Source: JBBQSU01 sp038234815 (GTDB lineage: Bacteria; Planctomycetota; Phycisphaerae; Tepidisphaerales; Tepidisphaeraceae). From it: a DNA stretch of 10,402 nt. Under the pieces are notes generated by a model, which ran no database searches, was not told where the DNA came from, and saw only the letters and a program-made list of their open reading frames with translations. Of the stretch, positions 1 through 7,273 are shown one piece after another. Positions within the stretch are counted from its first letter, which is position 1. Every line of letters starts with the position of its first letter. Both the position numbers and the translations under genes were made by a program. The stretch is taken from positions 1 to 10,402 of the forward strand of contig JBBQSU010000121.1 of assembly GCA_038234815.1 (NCBI GenBank), in the 5' to 3' direction.

Positions 1-55
1 CTCCAGGTTCGAGCCGTTGCGGACACGAATTTCGACCTTCCAAACGACCTCGCGA

Positions 56-107
56 CCCCCAAAGAACTCCCAAAGGACCCCTTTGGGACCCCCTTTGGAC
101 CCCCTTT
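56..107. repeat. Short C-tract/T-tract repeat with G-quadruplex pattern on the minus strand
   Basis: Three imperfect 10-12 bp units of the form GGACCCC(C)TTT lie head to tail at 75-107. They are preceded by two related C-run/AAAG units at 56-74. On the minus strand this gives G-runs of 5, 5, 4, 3 and 5 bases. The first four runs (104-69) are separated by loops of 6, 7 and 6 bases, which meets the usual G3+N1-7 quadruplex rule; the fifth run lies behind an 8-base loop. The plus strand also holds a perfect 8-bp inverted repeat, CCCAAAGG (69-76) and CCTTTGGG (80-87), with a 3-base loop. The tract lies about 150 bp upstream of the chosen start of the next gene. Whether it is a control element, the end of a dispersed repeat, or part of a longer reading frame cannot be decided here. 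Confidence 0.6.
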
Positions 108-237
108 TTCACCTTTGAGCTTCGAAAATCCTCACTATTTCCTCAATAACAGCGTTTTTGCCAAATTCCAGACCTTTGATATGCCCGGGGGCAGGACGAT
201 GCCGCACGAAATATCAGAAGGTTTCCGACTGAACCGG

Positions 238-255
238 CCGATAAGAGATTATCGG
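238..255 (+). promoter_or_regulatory. Perfect hairpin immediately upstream of a start codon
   Basis: CCGATAA (238-244) and TTATCGG (249-255) form a perfect 7-bp inverted repeat around the 4-base loop GAGA. The 3' arm ends three bases before the ATG at 259. The only purine-rich ribosome-binding candidate, AAGAGA (243-248), lies in the loop and upper stem. The structure could control translation initiation, or the DNA palindrome could be a repressor site. Its presence is certain; its function is inferred. Confidence 0.45.
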
Positions 256-258
256 ACG

Positions 259-2895
259 ATGCGCCTGCTACTGCTCATTCTCTGTCTGCTTGCGTCGGTG
301 GTTCTTGCCGACGGCGGTCCGCCGTCGACGCGGGTCTTGAAAAATTTCGATTTTGAAGAACGCACGCTGGGAAATGCCGAAGACCTGCCCATGTATTGGC
401 GGAAGGCCGAGGGGCCAAATCTGCCCCACTACGTCAATGGCCGGCTCACCACCGATCGCGCGCGCAGCGGGGAATACAGCTTCCGCTTCGATCTCAACGG
501 TGGTGGACTGGTCTACCGCTACGGGGGCGAGCGAATGAAGGTCATGGCCGGCGCGCACTACCGGGTGGAAGGCTATTGCCAAACCACCGTGCTCCCCAAC
601 GCCCGCGCGCGCCTCTCGGCTTACCTGATCGATGTGGACGGACACACCCTGCCGGCAAGCGTCGCGTCGTCGCCGCTTTATGCCGCCAAGGACGACAGCG
701 AGCCGTGGAAGCGCCTGACTGCAGAGTTGACGGCCGATGACCCGGCGGCGGCTTTTCTGGTCATTGAATTAAGTCTTCTGCAACCGGCGCAATACGCGCC
801 CAGTTCGCTGGGCAGTCGCACGCTATTCACGCAGGACATTCGTGGCAGCGCATGGTTTGACGACATCACGGTCAGCCAGGTGCCACAAGTGACGATGACC
901 ACCGATCGGCCGGGCAACGTTTTTCGCCGAAGCGATGACCTGACGCTGGTGGTGACGGTCAACGACCGGTTTACCGACGACCTGTCCGGCCAGTTGAGCG
1001 TGCAGGATGCAACAGGCAAGACGATTTATCAGCGAAGCGGGGGATTGGAAAAGGCCGCGGCGGAAAGCGCTCCACCCACGCGGAACCGGATGAAATTGAC
1101 CTTGCCCGACCTGCCCGCGGGCTGGTATCGCGCGGCGATGGTGATGAGCAGCCATGGTCAATACGTCGGCGATCAAACGCTCGACCTGATTCGCCTGGCC
1201 GACGACGCGCCGGCAGCGCTGCCCGATCCGCGTTTCGGCGTGGTCGCCACGCAATTGCCCTTTGAAGGATGGGACGATCTTCCTGCGGTTCTGCCGTATC
1301 TGAATGCCGGCCGAGTAAAATTGGCAATATGGTCGAACGCGGGTGATATCGAAAGCCACGACGCTGCCGGGTTTGATCGGCTGCTCGAACAATTCCAGAC
1401 ACTGGGGATAACGCCCACGGCCTGCCTGACCGGACTCCCACCGGCGCTTGCCAATAAGCTTCAGGGCACCGACTGGACGCGGATTGTTAAGGCCAGGCCC
1501 GAGGACTGGGAGGGGCAACTGGCCTATCTGGTGGCCCGACATGCCAACCACCTTGATCGATGGCAACTCGGCGAAGATGGGACCGAGGCATTTGTGACAA
1601 ATCCGGAAATGCGCCAGGCCTATCAACTGGTCCTTGCGCAGTTCACGAAGCTGGTGCAGAATCCCGATCTGGCCATGCCCTGGCCGGGTTGGTATGACCT
1701 GGAAGGAAAGCTGCCCGCGACGATTGCGGTGGCCATCGCGCCATCGGTTCTGCCGTCCCAGGTGCCGTTGTACATGCAGGAAGAGAAGATGCGTCAGGGT
1801 CACAACCTGTCCATTTATCTTCAGCCATTGGTGGACGAGCAATATGACCGAAAGACGCGGATACAAGACCTGGCCCAGCGAGTGGTTTATGCGCTCAGTG
1901 CCGGCGCCCAGCGAATCGATGTCGATCTGCCGTTCACAGTGCGCCGCGAGGCCGGCGAGGTCATCAAGCAACCGAATGAAACGCTTCTGATCCTGCGGAC
2001 ACTTTTTAGATCGCTCAACGGGGCCACCTTCAAAGGAAAGGTCCCCATCGCCGAAGGCGTGGAAGCGTTCTTGTTTGATCGAAGCGGACAGGGCGTACTC
2101 GTGTTGTGGGATCGCGGGGCCGAGACGGGATTAAAATCGCTGGCGATCAACCTTGGCCAGCGGGCCACACGGGTGGACCTGTGGGGCAATACGACCCCGC
2201 TCTATTCTTCCACCGGCCGTGCCAACGGCCAGGCGCTGCTGGAAATCGGGCCGATGCCGATCATTTTGCAGGACATCGACGGCGAGATGGCACAGCTTCG
2301 CGCGAGCCTGGCGGTCAACCAGCCGCTGCTCGAAAGCAGCTTCATGCCACACAATCGAAAGATCAGCTTTGTCAATCCGTATCGCACGCCGATCTCGGGG
2401 ACGCTGAAACTTAAAGCCCCGATAGGTTGGACGATCACCCCACCGACATTTTCCTTCAACCTCAATCCGGGCGAAAAGTTTGAGCGCGATCTGACTATCG
2501 AATTTCCTTACAACACTTTCGCGGGGGTGAAAACGATCGCTTGCGCCTTCCAGGTTCAGGGTGAAAGCAGTTCGACGTTTAGTGTCCCGCTGCAACTGAA
2601 ACTGGGGCTTAGCGATGTTGGGATGCAGACGCTGGCGCTGCGCGACGGCAAGGACGTGGTGGTGCAGCAAATGATAACGAATTATGGGGATAAGCCGATC
2701 GACTACATGGCGTTTGCGCTTTTCCCCGGGCAGGCGCGGCAGGAAAAACTGGTGACAAATTTGGGCGCAGGACGAACCACGATGAAACGCTATCGGTTTG
2801 CCAATGTGCCCACAGGGCCGGGCGGACAGGTGCGCGCGGGAGTGAAGGAGCTGAACGGCACGCGGGTTCTGAACGACGAAGTGCCGGTGCAATAG
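259..2895 (+). CDS. Secreted multidomain glycoside-hydrolase-like protein
   Basis: This 878-residue protein is probably exported and acts on, or binds, polysaccharide. The ATG at 259 was chosen because it begins a clean signal peptide: Arg-2, a Leu-rich core, and a likely cut after Val-Leu-Ala at residue 17. Residues about 25-200 begin with an NFDFE-type start and read like a carbohydrate-binding jelly-roll (CBM4/9-like). Residues about 205-310 look like an Ig-like beta domain. Residues about 325-590 alternate strands and helices like a TIM barrel and contain WQLGEDG (435-441), at the spot where clan GH-A enzymes carry an Asn-Glu pair. Residues about 690-878 are beta-rich and resemble NEW3-type domains (aspartate/proline turns, 'NPGEKFERDL'). 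The frame stays open to the left edge of the window, so a longer N-terminus from ATG 199, ATG 181 or TTG 115 is possible but would bury the signal peptide. I do not recognise an exact family. The gene converges on the next one, with 25 bases between stop codons. Confidence 0.75.
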   Translation: MRLLLLILCLLASVVLADGGPPSTRVLKNFDFEERTLGNAEDLPMYWRKAEGPNLPHYVNGRLTTDRARSGEYSFRFDLNGGGLVYRYGGERMKVMAGAHYRVEGYCQTTVLPNARARLSAYLIDVDGHTLPASVASSPLYAAKDDSEPWKRLTAELTADDPAAAFLVIELSLLQPAQYAPSSLGSRTLFTQDIRGSAWFDDITVSQVPQVTMTTDRPGNVFRRSDDLTLVVTVNDRFTDDLSGQLSVQDATGKTIYQRSGGLEKAAAESAPPTRNRMKLTLPDLPAGWYRAAMVMSSHGQYVGDQTLDLIRLADDAPAALPDPRFGVVATQLPFEGWDDLPAVLPYLNAGRVKLAIWSNAGDIESHDAAGFDRLLEQFQTLGITPTACLTGLPPALANKLQGTDWTRIVKARPEDWEGQLAYLVARHANHLDRWQLGEDGTEAFVTNPEMRQAYQLVLAQFTKLVQNPDLAMPWPGWYDLEGKLPATIAVAIAPSVLPSQVPLYMQEEKMRQGHNLSIYLQPLVDEQYDRKTRIQDLAQRVVYALSAGAQRIDVDLPFTVRREAGEVIKQPNETLLILRTLFRSLNGATFKGKVPIAEGVEAFLFDRSGQGVLVLWDRGAETGLKSLAINLGQRATRVDLWGNTTPLYSSTGRANGQALLEIGPMPIILQDIDGEMAQLRASLAVNQPLLESSFMPHNRKISFVNPYRTPISGTLKLKAPIGWTITPPTFSFNLNPGEKFERDLTIEFPYNTFAGVKTIACAFQVQGESSSTFSVPLQLKLGLSDVGMQTLALRDGKDVVVQQMITNYGDKPIDYMAFALFPGQARQEKLVTNLGAGRTTMKRYRFANVPTGPGGQVRAGVKELNGTRVLNDEVPVQ

Positions 2896-2920
2896 ACCGC
2901 GCCGGGGTTTGTCTCGGGTC

Positions 2921-4027
2921 TCATCGCCATTGCGACAGCGCGATCAAAGCCAGCACCATGAGCGGGAGGATGATGTAGAAGAAAATCTTGGTCCAGCTCG
3001 TGGGCCGGTCGCCGGCGATCGCGCCCGTGTAGCCGTTGACGACGGTTTGGAAGGCCTTGCGGCCGAAGGTGTAAGACACCAGCCACACCGGCACCAGGAC
3101 GTGCTTGAAGGTGCGGTCCGAGAAGCGCGAAGTGACGTCCAGGTTTCGGTGCGTGTCGCCGGGCACCTGCTGTTCGCAGAGGCTAAAAAGCACCTGGCGC
3201 ATCTGCTCCTGCGATTGCGACGACGCGGCGCGCAGATCGACCTGATAGCGCTCGACGGTCCAGCCGCGGACGAACGCCGGGTCGTAGGGTGCAAGCTCGG
3301 CGGTGGGGAATGGCTCGACTTTGTGCAACAAGTCCATGCGGACGCCGACTGTGCCGGGCACGAGGTCGTCGTCAAAAAAATGGTGCAGTTGGCCGGAGGT
3401 GAAATACCAGCGGACTTTGCGGACTTGTCGCGATTGCCGCTGGCCCTGGGCGTTGGTGATGTACTCCGTTTCGTAATAGTAATCGCCGGATTCGGCCGTC
3501 CACCGGGCGTCGGCTTGTGCGTCAAATGTCCAATAAGGGAGGTAAATGGCATGAAGCGTATCGGTCAGGGCTGCGGATTTAAGCCGGTTGGGCGCGAACC
3601 AACGCGAGGAATACCAAGCCTTGAGTCGGTCGCGGACCGCAGGCTCAGCCAGCTTCACCGGAAGGAGGCTCTCGGGCGTGATCGGATCGCGCGTTTCATT
3701 GTAAGGCATGACCGCCGGCGAGCCGCAAAATTGGCAGCGCTGGGCGACACGGCCCGGTTCGAAAATGCTAATGGCCTGACAACTCTGACATTTCACCTTC
3801 ACGGTTTCAGTTTGCAGGCCCCGGCTGACCTCCGGCACCGATGCCAGCGCCGACTCAAGATCGTGTTCCACGATCTGTCCCGCCTGGTCGCTCGTCTCCG
3901 GCTGCGCCGCTGGCACAAAGCCGCAATGCGGACACGTCACAGCCTGCTTGGCGGCGCTCCATTCCAGGTCCCCGCCACATTCGGGACACTGGCGTTTATC
4001 GAGCGCTTTGACTTCGCCGTTGGCCAT
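2921..4027 (-). CDS. Tail-anchored double zinc-ribbon protein (YdjG/TFIIB-type zinc ribbon-like)
   Basis: This 368-residue protein has two four-cysteine zinc ribbons: C14-x2-C17 with C32-x2-C35, and C80-x2-C83 with C98-x2-C101. A conserved central domain follows (about 120-330), with motifs such as YLPYWTFDA and LVPVWLVSY. The C-terminal hydrophobic segment (about 348-366) fits a single membrane anchor, leaving the ribbons in the cytoplasm. Relatives are often misnamed 'primosomal protein N' / helicase' from the ribbon alone; no helicase motif is visible here. It lies 69 bases downstream of an SPFH gene on the same strand, so the two are probably co-transcribed. This recalls the Bacillus subtilis ydjFGHI region, where YdjG (zinc ribbon, membrane) works with YdjI (SPFH) and a PspA protein. 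A role in a membrane-stress or scaffold complex is inferred from that parallel. The start ATG lacks a strong ribosome binding site but sits just before the first ribbon. Confidence 0.85.
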   Translation of the reverse strand: MANGEVKALDKRQCPECGGDLEWSAAKQAVTCPHCGFVPAAQPETSDQAGQIVEHDLESALASVPEVSRGLQTETVKVKCQSCQAISIFEPGRVAQRCQFCGSPAVMPYNETRDPITPESLLPVKLAEPAVRDRLKAWYSSRWFAPNRLKSAALTDTLHAIYLPYWTFDAQADARWTAESGDYYYETEYITNAQGQRQSRQVRKVRWYFTSGQLHHFFDDDLVPGTVGVRMDLLHKVEPFPTAELAPYDPAFVRGWTVERYQVDLRAASSQSQEQMRQVLFSLCEQQVPGDTHRNLDVTSRFSDRTFKHVLVPVWLVSYTFGRKAFQTVVNGYTGAIAGDRPTSWTKIFFYIILPLMVLALIALSQWR

Positions 4028-4096
4028 ATTTCATCGAGGGGTGTTTCGACCGAACAAACCAAATCGAAGGTCGCTCGCTGGTCTGCGGCGCTTCTT

Positions 4097-5152
4097 CTAT
4101 TGCGACAGAAACGCATCCACGGACGCCTTGGTCAGTCGATATTGCGTGCCGATTTTCCTGGCCTTGAGATCGCCGGCGTCGATCGAGGCCGTCACGTCCG
4201 CTTCGGATACGCCGAGATATTTGGCCACATCGGCGATGCCCATCAGGTCTGCCGTTCCCACCGCCGGCCGGCCGGCCGCGCTCCCCGGCGCCGTCGATTG
4301 CGGGGTGTTCATCTGCTTCATCATCTCTTGCGCGATGCCGAAGCCCACGGCCATTTCGGCGGCGGTGCCTCCGGGGCCACCGCCCCCCTTCTCCATGCCC
4401 TGGGCCATTTGAAACTTGATGTAGTCGTTGAGATTTCCAACCGCCGACATGCTGGAACGCTTGTCGATGGCCGCTTCGACTTCCGGCGGAACCGACACGT
4501 TCTCGATCACGAAACTGGCGATCTCAATGCCATATTTCTCACGCACGATTGGATTGAGTACAGGCAAAAGCGCATTGCCCAGTTCCGAATATCGCTGGGC
4601 CACATCCAGCGCCGGCACCTTGGCGGTGGCCAGGCATTCGGTGAAAACGCTCACCAGGCGGGAGCGCATGGTGTCGGCAAATTCGTCGAGCCGAAAGTTC
4701 TGGTCGGTTCCCACCACTTCTTTCAAAAACAACTTCGGATCGGCGACTCGAAAATCATACGTGCCGAAGGCGCGCATGCGCACCACGCCGAAATCCGCGT
4801 CGCGCATCATCACGGGATTGCTGGTGCCCCACTTGTTGCCTGTAAACAAGCGCGTGTTGATGAAATAGACGTCGGCCTTGAACGGCGAATTGAAGCCGTA
4901 CTTCCAGCCTTTAATCGTGGAAAGGATGGGAATGTTATCGGTGACGAGCGAGTGCTTGCCCGGAGTAAACGTGTCGCCGAACTGCCCGAGATAAACGAAC
5001 TGGGCGATCTGCGATTCACGCACGATCAATTGCGCGCCGCTCTTGATCTCCCGGTCTTCGTCGGGAAACCGCCAACTGATTGTGTCTCGGGAATCGTCAT
5101 TGAACTCGATGATTTCAAGAAGCTGCCCGCGGATGAAATTCATGATGCCCAT
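4097..5152 (-). CDS. SPFH-domain protein (YdjI-like) with C-terminal excisionase-type helix-turn-helix
   Basis: This 351-residue protein belongs to the stomatin/prohibitin-like SPFH superfamily, close to the YdjI or 'virion core protein' group. The SPFH domain spans about residues 20-245, including the 'FGTYDFRV' and 'YGIEIASFVIENVSVPPEVEAAID' regions. A Gly/Met/Gln-rich stretch (about 260-300) follows, as is usual for YdjI relatives. Residues about 301-351 form a MerR/excisionase (HTH_17) domain, with IADVAKYLGVSEADV, a GDLKARKIG wing and a RLTKASVDAFL end. Known YdjI-type proteins that I recall end in a zinc ribbon or similar module, so this ending is notable. There is no N-terminal signal or obvious transmembrane helix, so membrane association would be peripheral or through its partner. 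The start at 5152 is set by AGGAG seven bases upstream. An out-of-frame ATG at 5157 overlaps the leader, and the frame runs open further upstream only as an antisense shadow of the neighbouring genes. Confidence 0.88.
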   Translation of the reverse strand: MGIMNFIRGQLLEIIEFNDDSRDTISWRFPDEDREIKSGAQLIVRESQIAQFVYLGQFGDTFTPGKHSLVTDNIPILSTIKGWKYGFNSPFKADVYFINTRLFTGNKWGTSNPVMMRDADFGVVRMRAFGTYDFRVADPKLFLKEVVGTDQNFRLDEFADTMRSRLVSVFTECLATAKVPALDVAQRYSELGNALLPVLNPIVREKYGIEIASFVIENVSVPPEVEAAIDKRSSMSAVGNLNDYIKFQMAQGMEKGGGGPGGTAAEMAVGFGIAQEMMKQMNTPQSTAPGSAAGRPAVGTADLMGIADVAKYLGVSEADVTASIDAGDLKARKIGTQYRLTKASVDAFLSQ

Positions 5153-5305
5153 GCCATGTCTCCTGGTATGACAACCCGGGCCAGATATTACTCCAGAGTG
5201 CCCGCGAACACACCTATAGTCGGGCCAACATGGTGGAATGCAGTAACAATGACAATCCAGTTGTGGGGTCGCTTCCGGCCGCGCACCGGGGTATCCTTGG
5301 TCGTC
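5153..5305. promoter_or_regulatory. Divergent intergenic region, probable promoters for both flanking operons
   Basis: This gap separates the minus-strand SPFH/zinc-ribbon pair from the plus-strand acetyltransferase/mgtE pair, so both promoters should lie here. On the minus strand, TAATAT (5190-5185) could be a -10 box about 30 bases before the SPFH start codon, but I see no good -35 box at 17 bp. AGGAG just upstream of 5157 is the SPFH ribosome binding site. No convincing plus-strand promoter, palindrome or riboswitch is visible. Confidence 0.35.
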
Positions 5306-5866
5306 ATGCAGATTCGGCCGATGACCGAACATGATCTGGACGACGTGACGGAGATCGACGCCACGATTCATTCGCCGAGCTATCTGCACGTTGATCAGAC
5401 CGGAGACGATCTGGGTAGAAGCTGGCGGTTGGAACGCCGACCGCGGCGAGAAAAGCTGGTTCAGCCCAATCCGCTTGACGATGATGCGCGGTTTTATCTC
5501 AAGCAAATCCTCACTGGAGCCGAAGAAGGCGGGGCTTTGGTCGCCGATTACAACGGGGAAATTCTGGCGTTTTTGATGCAGCGGCTGGAGCCGGAAACGC
5601 GAACCATGCGTGTGATTGATCTGCGCGTGGATTTTGATCGGCGCAGGGAGGGGATCGGGTCCGCGCTGGTTTTCCAGGCGATCCGTGAAGCCCGCGAGCA
5701 GAGCCTGCGGGCGGTGCTGGTAGAAACGCTGACCGACAACGCGCCGGCGAACGAATTTTTGCAACGCTGCGGATTCGAACTGACAGGGATCGACCTGCGG
5801 CGATGGTCGAATCACGACTTGGTGAAGGAAGCTGTCGCGCTGTTCTGGTATGCCCCTCTGGATTAA
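5306..5866 (+). CDS. GNAT-family N-acetyltransferase, streptothricin acetyltransferase-like
   Basis: This 186-residue single-domain GNAT enzyme would transfer an acetyl group from acetyl-CoA to an amine in the cytoplasm. The acetyl-CoA-binding motif A is R113-x2-G116-x-G118 in FDRRREGIGSAL. The following strand and helix read VETLTDNAPANEFLQRCGF (139-157). The ending, GIDLRRW then EAVALFWYAPLD, matches the layout of Sat-type streptothricin acetyltransferases (LETQ.NN.PA...Y.KCGF..GGIDL, then an aromatic tail). The real substrate is unknown, because many such relatives act on other amines or proteins. The start is ATG 5306; an in-frame TTG at 5297, behind a GGGG, is an alternative. The same frame is open for some 2.4 kb upstream, but that part is antisense to two well-supported genes and is not coding. 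The mgtE start lies 15 bases after the stop, so the two probably share a transcript. Confidence 0.85.
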   Translation: MQIRPMTEHDLDDVTEIDATIHSPSYLHVDQTGDDLGRSWRLERRPRREKLVQPNPLDDDARFYLKQILTGAEEGGALVADYNGEILAFLMQRLEPETRTMRVIDLRVDFDRRREGIGSALVFQAIREAREQSLRAVLVETLTDNAPANEFLQRCGFELTGIDLRRWSNHDLVKEAVALFWYAPLD

Positions 5867-5881
5867 AACGCGGAATGCACC

Positions 5882-7252
5882 ATGAGTGAATCCCAGGACG
5901 ACAATCTTCCGGAGGACAAGCTGGCCGATACCGGACCTACCGGAGAGCAGGCCTCGGACGCGTCCGTCGCCGACAGTATTGAGGAAATCCCCTCTGCCGA
6001 TGGCGCGATGGTGCTGCAGGGCCTGAGTACGGAAAAAGCCGCGCAGGTAGCCGAATATCTGGACCCCATCACCGCAGGCAAGATTCTGGCGCGGATGACC
6101 TCGGACCGCGCTGCAGAGATCATCTCGGAAATGTCGGCGCCCGAGGCGTCGATGGTCTTGGAGGCGATGGACCCGGACGATCGGGTGGACGTAATCGAAC
6201 ACGTTTCGCCGGAAGCGCGCGAGGAACTGCTAGGGGAGATGCACCCCGACGAGGCCGCGGAGGTGCGGAACCTGGAGCAGTATCCGACCGACTCCGCCGG
6301 TGGGATCATGACCACCGACGTAACGGCTCTGCCTGAAGATCTGACCATCGAACAGGCCGTCGCCGAACTGCGCAAGCTCAATCAGGAACTGGAGCAGGTT
6401 TTCTATGTTTACGTGGTCGATCGACGAAAGCACCTGATCGGCGTGCTGTCGATGCGCGACCTGATTTTGTCCGAGCCAAATCGCACGCTGGCGCAGATCA
6501 TGCGGCCCAACGTGTCGGCAGTGCCGGCCATGATGGACCAGGAGGAAGTGGCGCGCCTGATGCGCAAGTATAAATATCTGGCCATGCCGGTCGTCGATGC
6601 CAAGCACCGACTGCTGGGGATTATCACCGTCGATGACGTGGTGGAAGTCATCAGCGAAGAAGCCCAGGAAGACGTGCAGAAGATGTTCGGCGTGGACCCG
6701 GAGGAACGCCTGACCAGCCCATGGACCTTCAGCTTCCGCAAGCGGTTGTGGTGGCTGATCATCAACCTGGGCACGGCATTCCTGGCCGGCGCGGTAGTGG
6801 GCGCGTTTGAAAAAACGCTGGAATCGCTGACCTTGCTGGCGATTTACATGCCGATTGTCGCGGGAATGGGTGGCAACGCCAGCGCGCAGGCCATGTCAGT
6901 TTCGATTCGCGGAATCGCGATCGGCACGGTTGACCGCATATTGCTCCGAAGCATTCTGTTGCGCGAATTGATCGTGGGGCTGCTGACAGGGATTTCGATC
7001 GGGATCCTGACCGCAGCGGTCTGCCTGCTCTGGCATCACAACCCCGTACTGGGCATCGTGGTGGGATTGGCATTGGTGATCAATCACACGTTTGCGACGA
7101 CCAGCGGAGCCGGCGTGCCCTTTTTGATGAAATACATGGGCTTTGATCCGGCGCAGAGCGCCACAATCATCGCCACCACCATTACCGACATCTGCGGGTT
7201 CTTTTCACTTTTTGCATTGGCCCGCATCTTCATGCAGTTGCATTGGCTGTAG
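5882..7252 (+). CDS. mgtE: Magnesium transporter MgtE
   Basis: This 456-residue inner-membrane Mg2+ channel has the standard domain order. An acidic leader of about 40 residues comes first. The helical MgtE-N domain (about 43-135) ends in YPTDSAGGIMT. A pair of CBS domains follows (about 145-265), which in this family sense cytosolic Mg2+ and close the pore. Five membrane helices occupy about 290-456. Pore-region signatures are visible: P-I-V-A-G-M-GGNASAQ (330-336), VPFLMKYMGFDPA (D422) and TTITDICG (D436, matching the conserved pore aspartate of the family). The selectivity-loop segment reads GGNASAQ rather than the more usual GGN-A-G-x-Q. Length is normal and nothing is truncated. It follows the acetyltransferase gene by 15 bases with only a weak purine-rich leader. 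No Mg2+-responsive RNA element is visible upstream, and the gap is too short to hold one. Confidence 0.97.
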   Translation: MSESQDDNLPEDKLADTGPTGEQASDASVADSIEEIPSADGAMVLQGLSTEKAAQVAEYLDPITAGKILARMTSDRAAEIISEMSAPEASMVLEAMDPDDRVDVIEHVSPEAREELLGEMHPDEAAEVRNLEQYPTDSAGGIMTTDVTALPEDLTIEQAVAELRKLNQELEQVFYVYVVDRRKHLIGVLSMRDLILSEPNRTLAQIMRPNVSAVPAMMDQEEVARLMRKYKYLAMPVVDAKHRLLGIITVDDVVEVISEEAQEDVQKMFGVDPEERLTSPWTFSFRKRLWWLIINLGTAFLAGAVVGAFEKTLESLTLLAIYMPIVAGMGGNASAQAMSVSIRGIAIGTVDRILLRSILLRELIVGLLTGISIGILTAAVCLLWHHNPVLGIVVGLALVINHTFATTSGAGVPFLMKYMGFDPAQSATIIATTITDICGFFSLFALARIFMQLHWL

Positions 7253-7273
7253 AGTTGACGACGGCGGTGGTTT

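Noticed and set aside
69..109. Possible intrinsic terminator (8-bp hairpin, then TTTTT)
   Set aside because: The T-tract lies 17 bases after the stem, not next to it, and no upstream gene is visible in the window. Repeat or quadruplex is the simpler reading.
158..183. TTGCCA and GATATG as a promoter for the glycosidase-like gene
   Set aside because: The spacing is 14 bases and the -10 match is poor.
823..1971. Long minus-strand frame opposite the secreted glycosidase-like gene
   Set aside because: The plus strand has a signal peptide and a consistent domain series; the minus-strand translation has no recognisable feature.
2131..2892. Minus-strand frame of 253 codons under the end of the same gene
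   Set aside because: It is rich in His and Arg without motifs, and overlaps the C-terminal beta-sandwich region fully.
4028..4096. Inverted repeat CGACC/GGTCG between the SPFH and zinc-ribbon genes
   Set aside because: A 5-bp stem with a 17-base loop is expected by chance and no T-tract follows.
2909..5305. A stop-free plus-strand frame of about 2.4 kb running into the acetyltransferase gene
   Set aside because: Its translation is rich in His, Arg and Gly with no domain pattern, and it is antisense to two genes with clear zinc-ribbon and SPFH-HTH motifs. It is a by-product of their codon use.
5153..6202. Upstream extension of the SPFH frame on the minus strand
   Set aside because: It is antisense to the acetyltransferase and to the start of mgtE, shows no domain, and AGGAG places the start at 5152.
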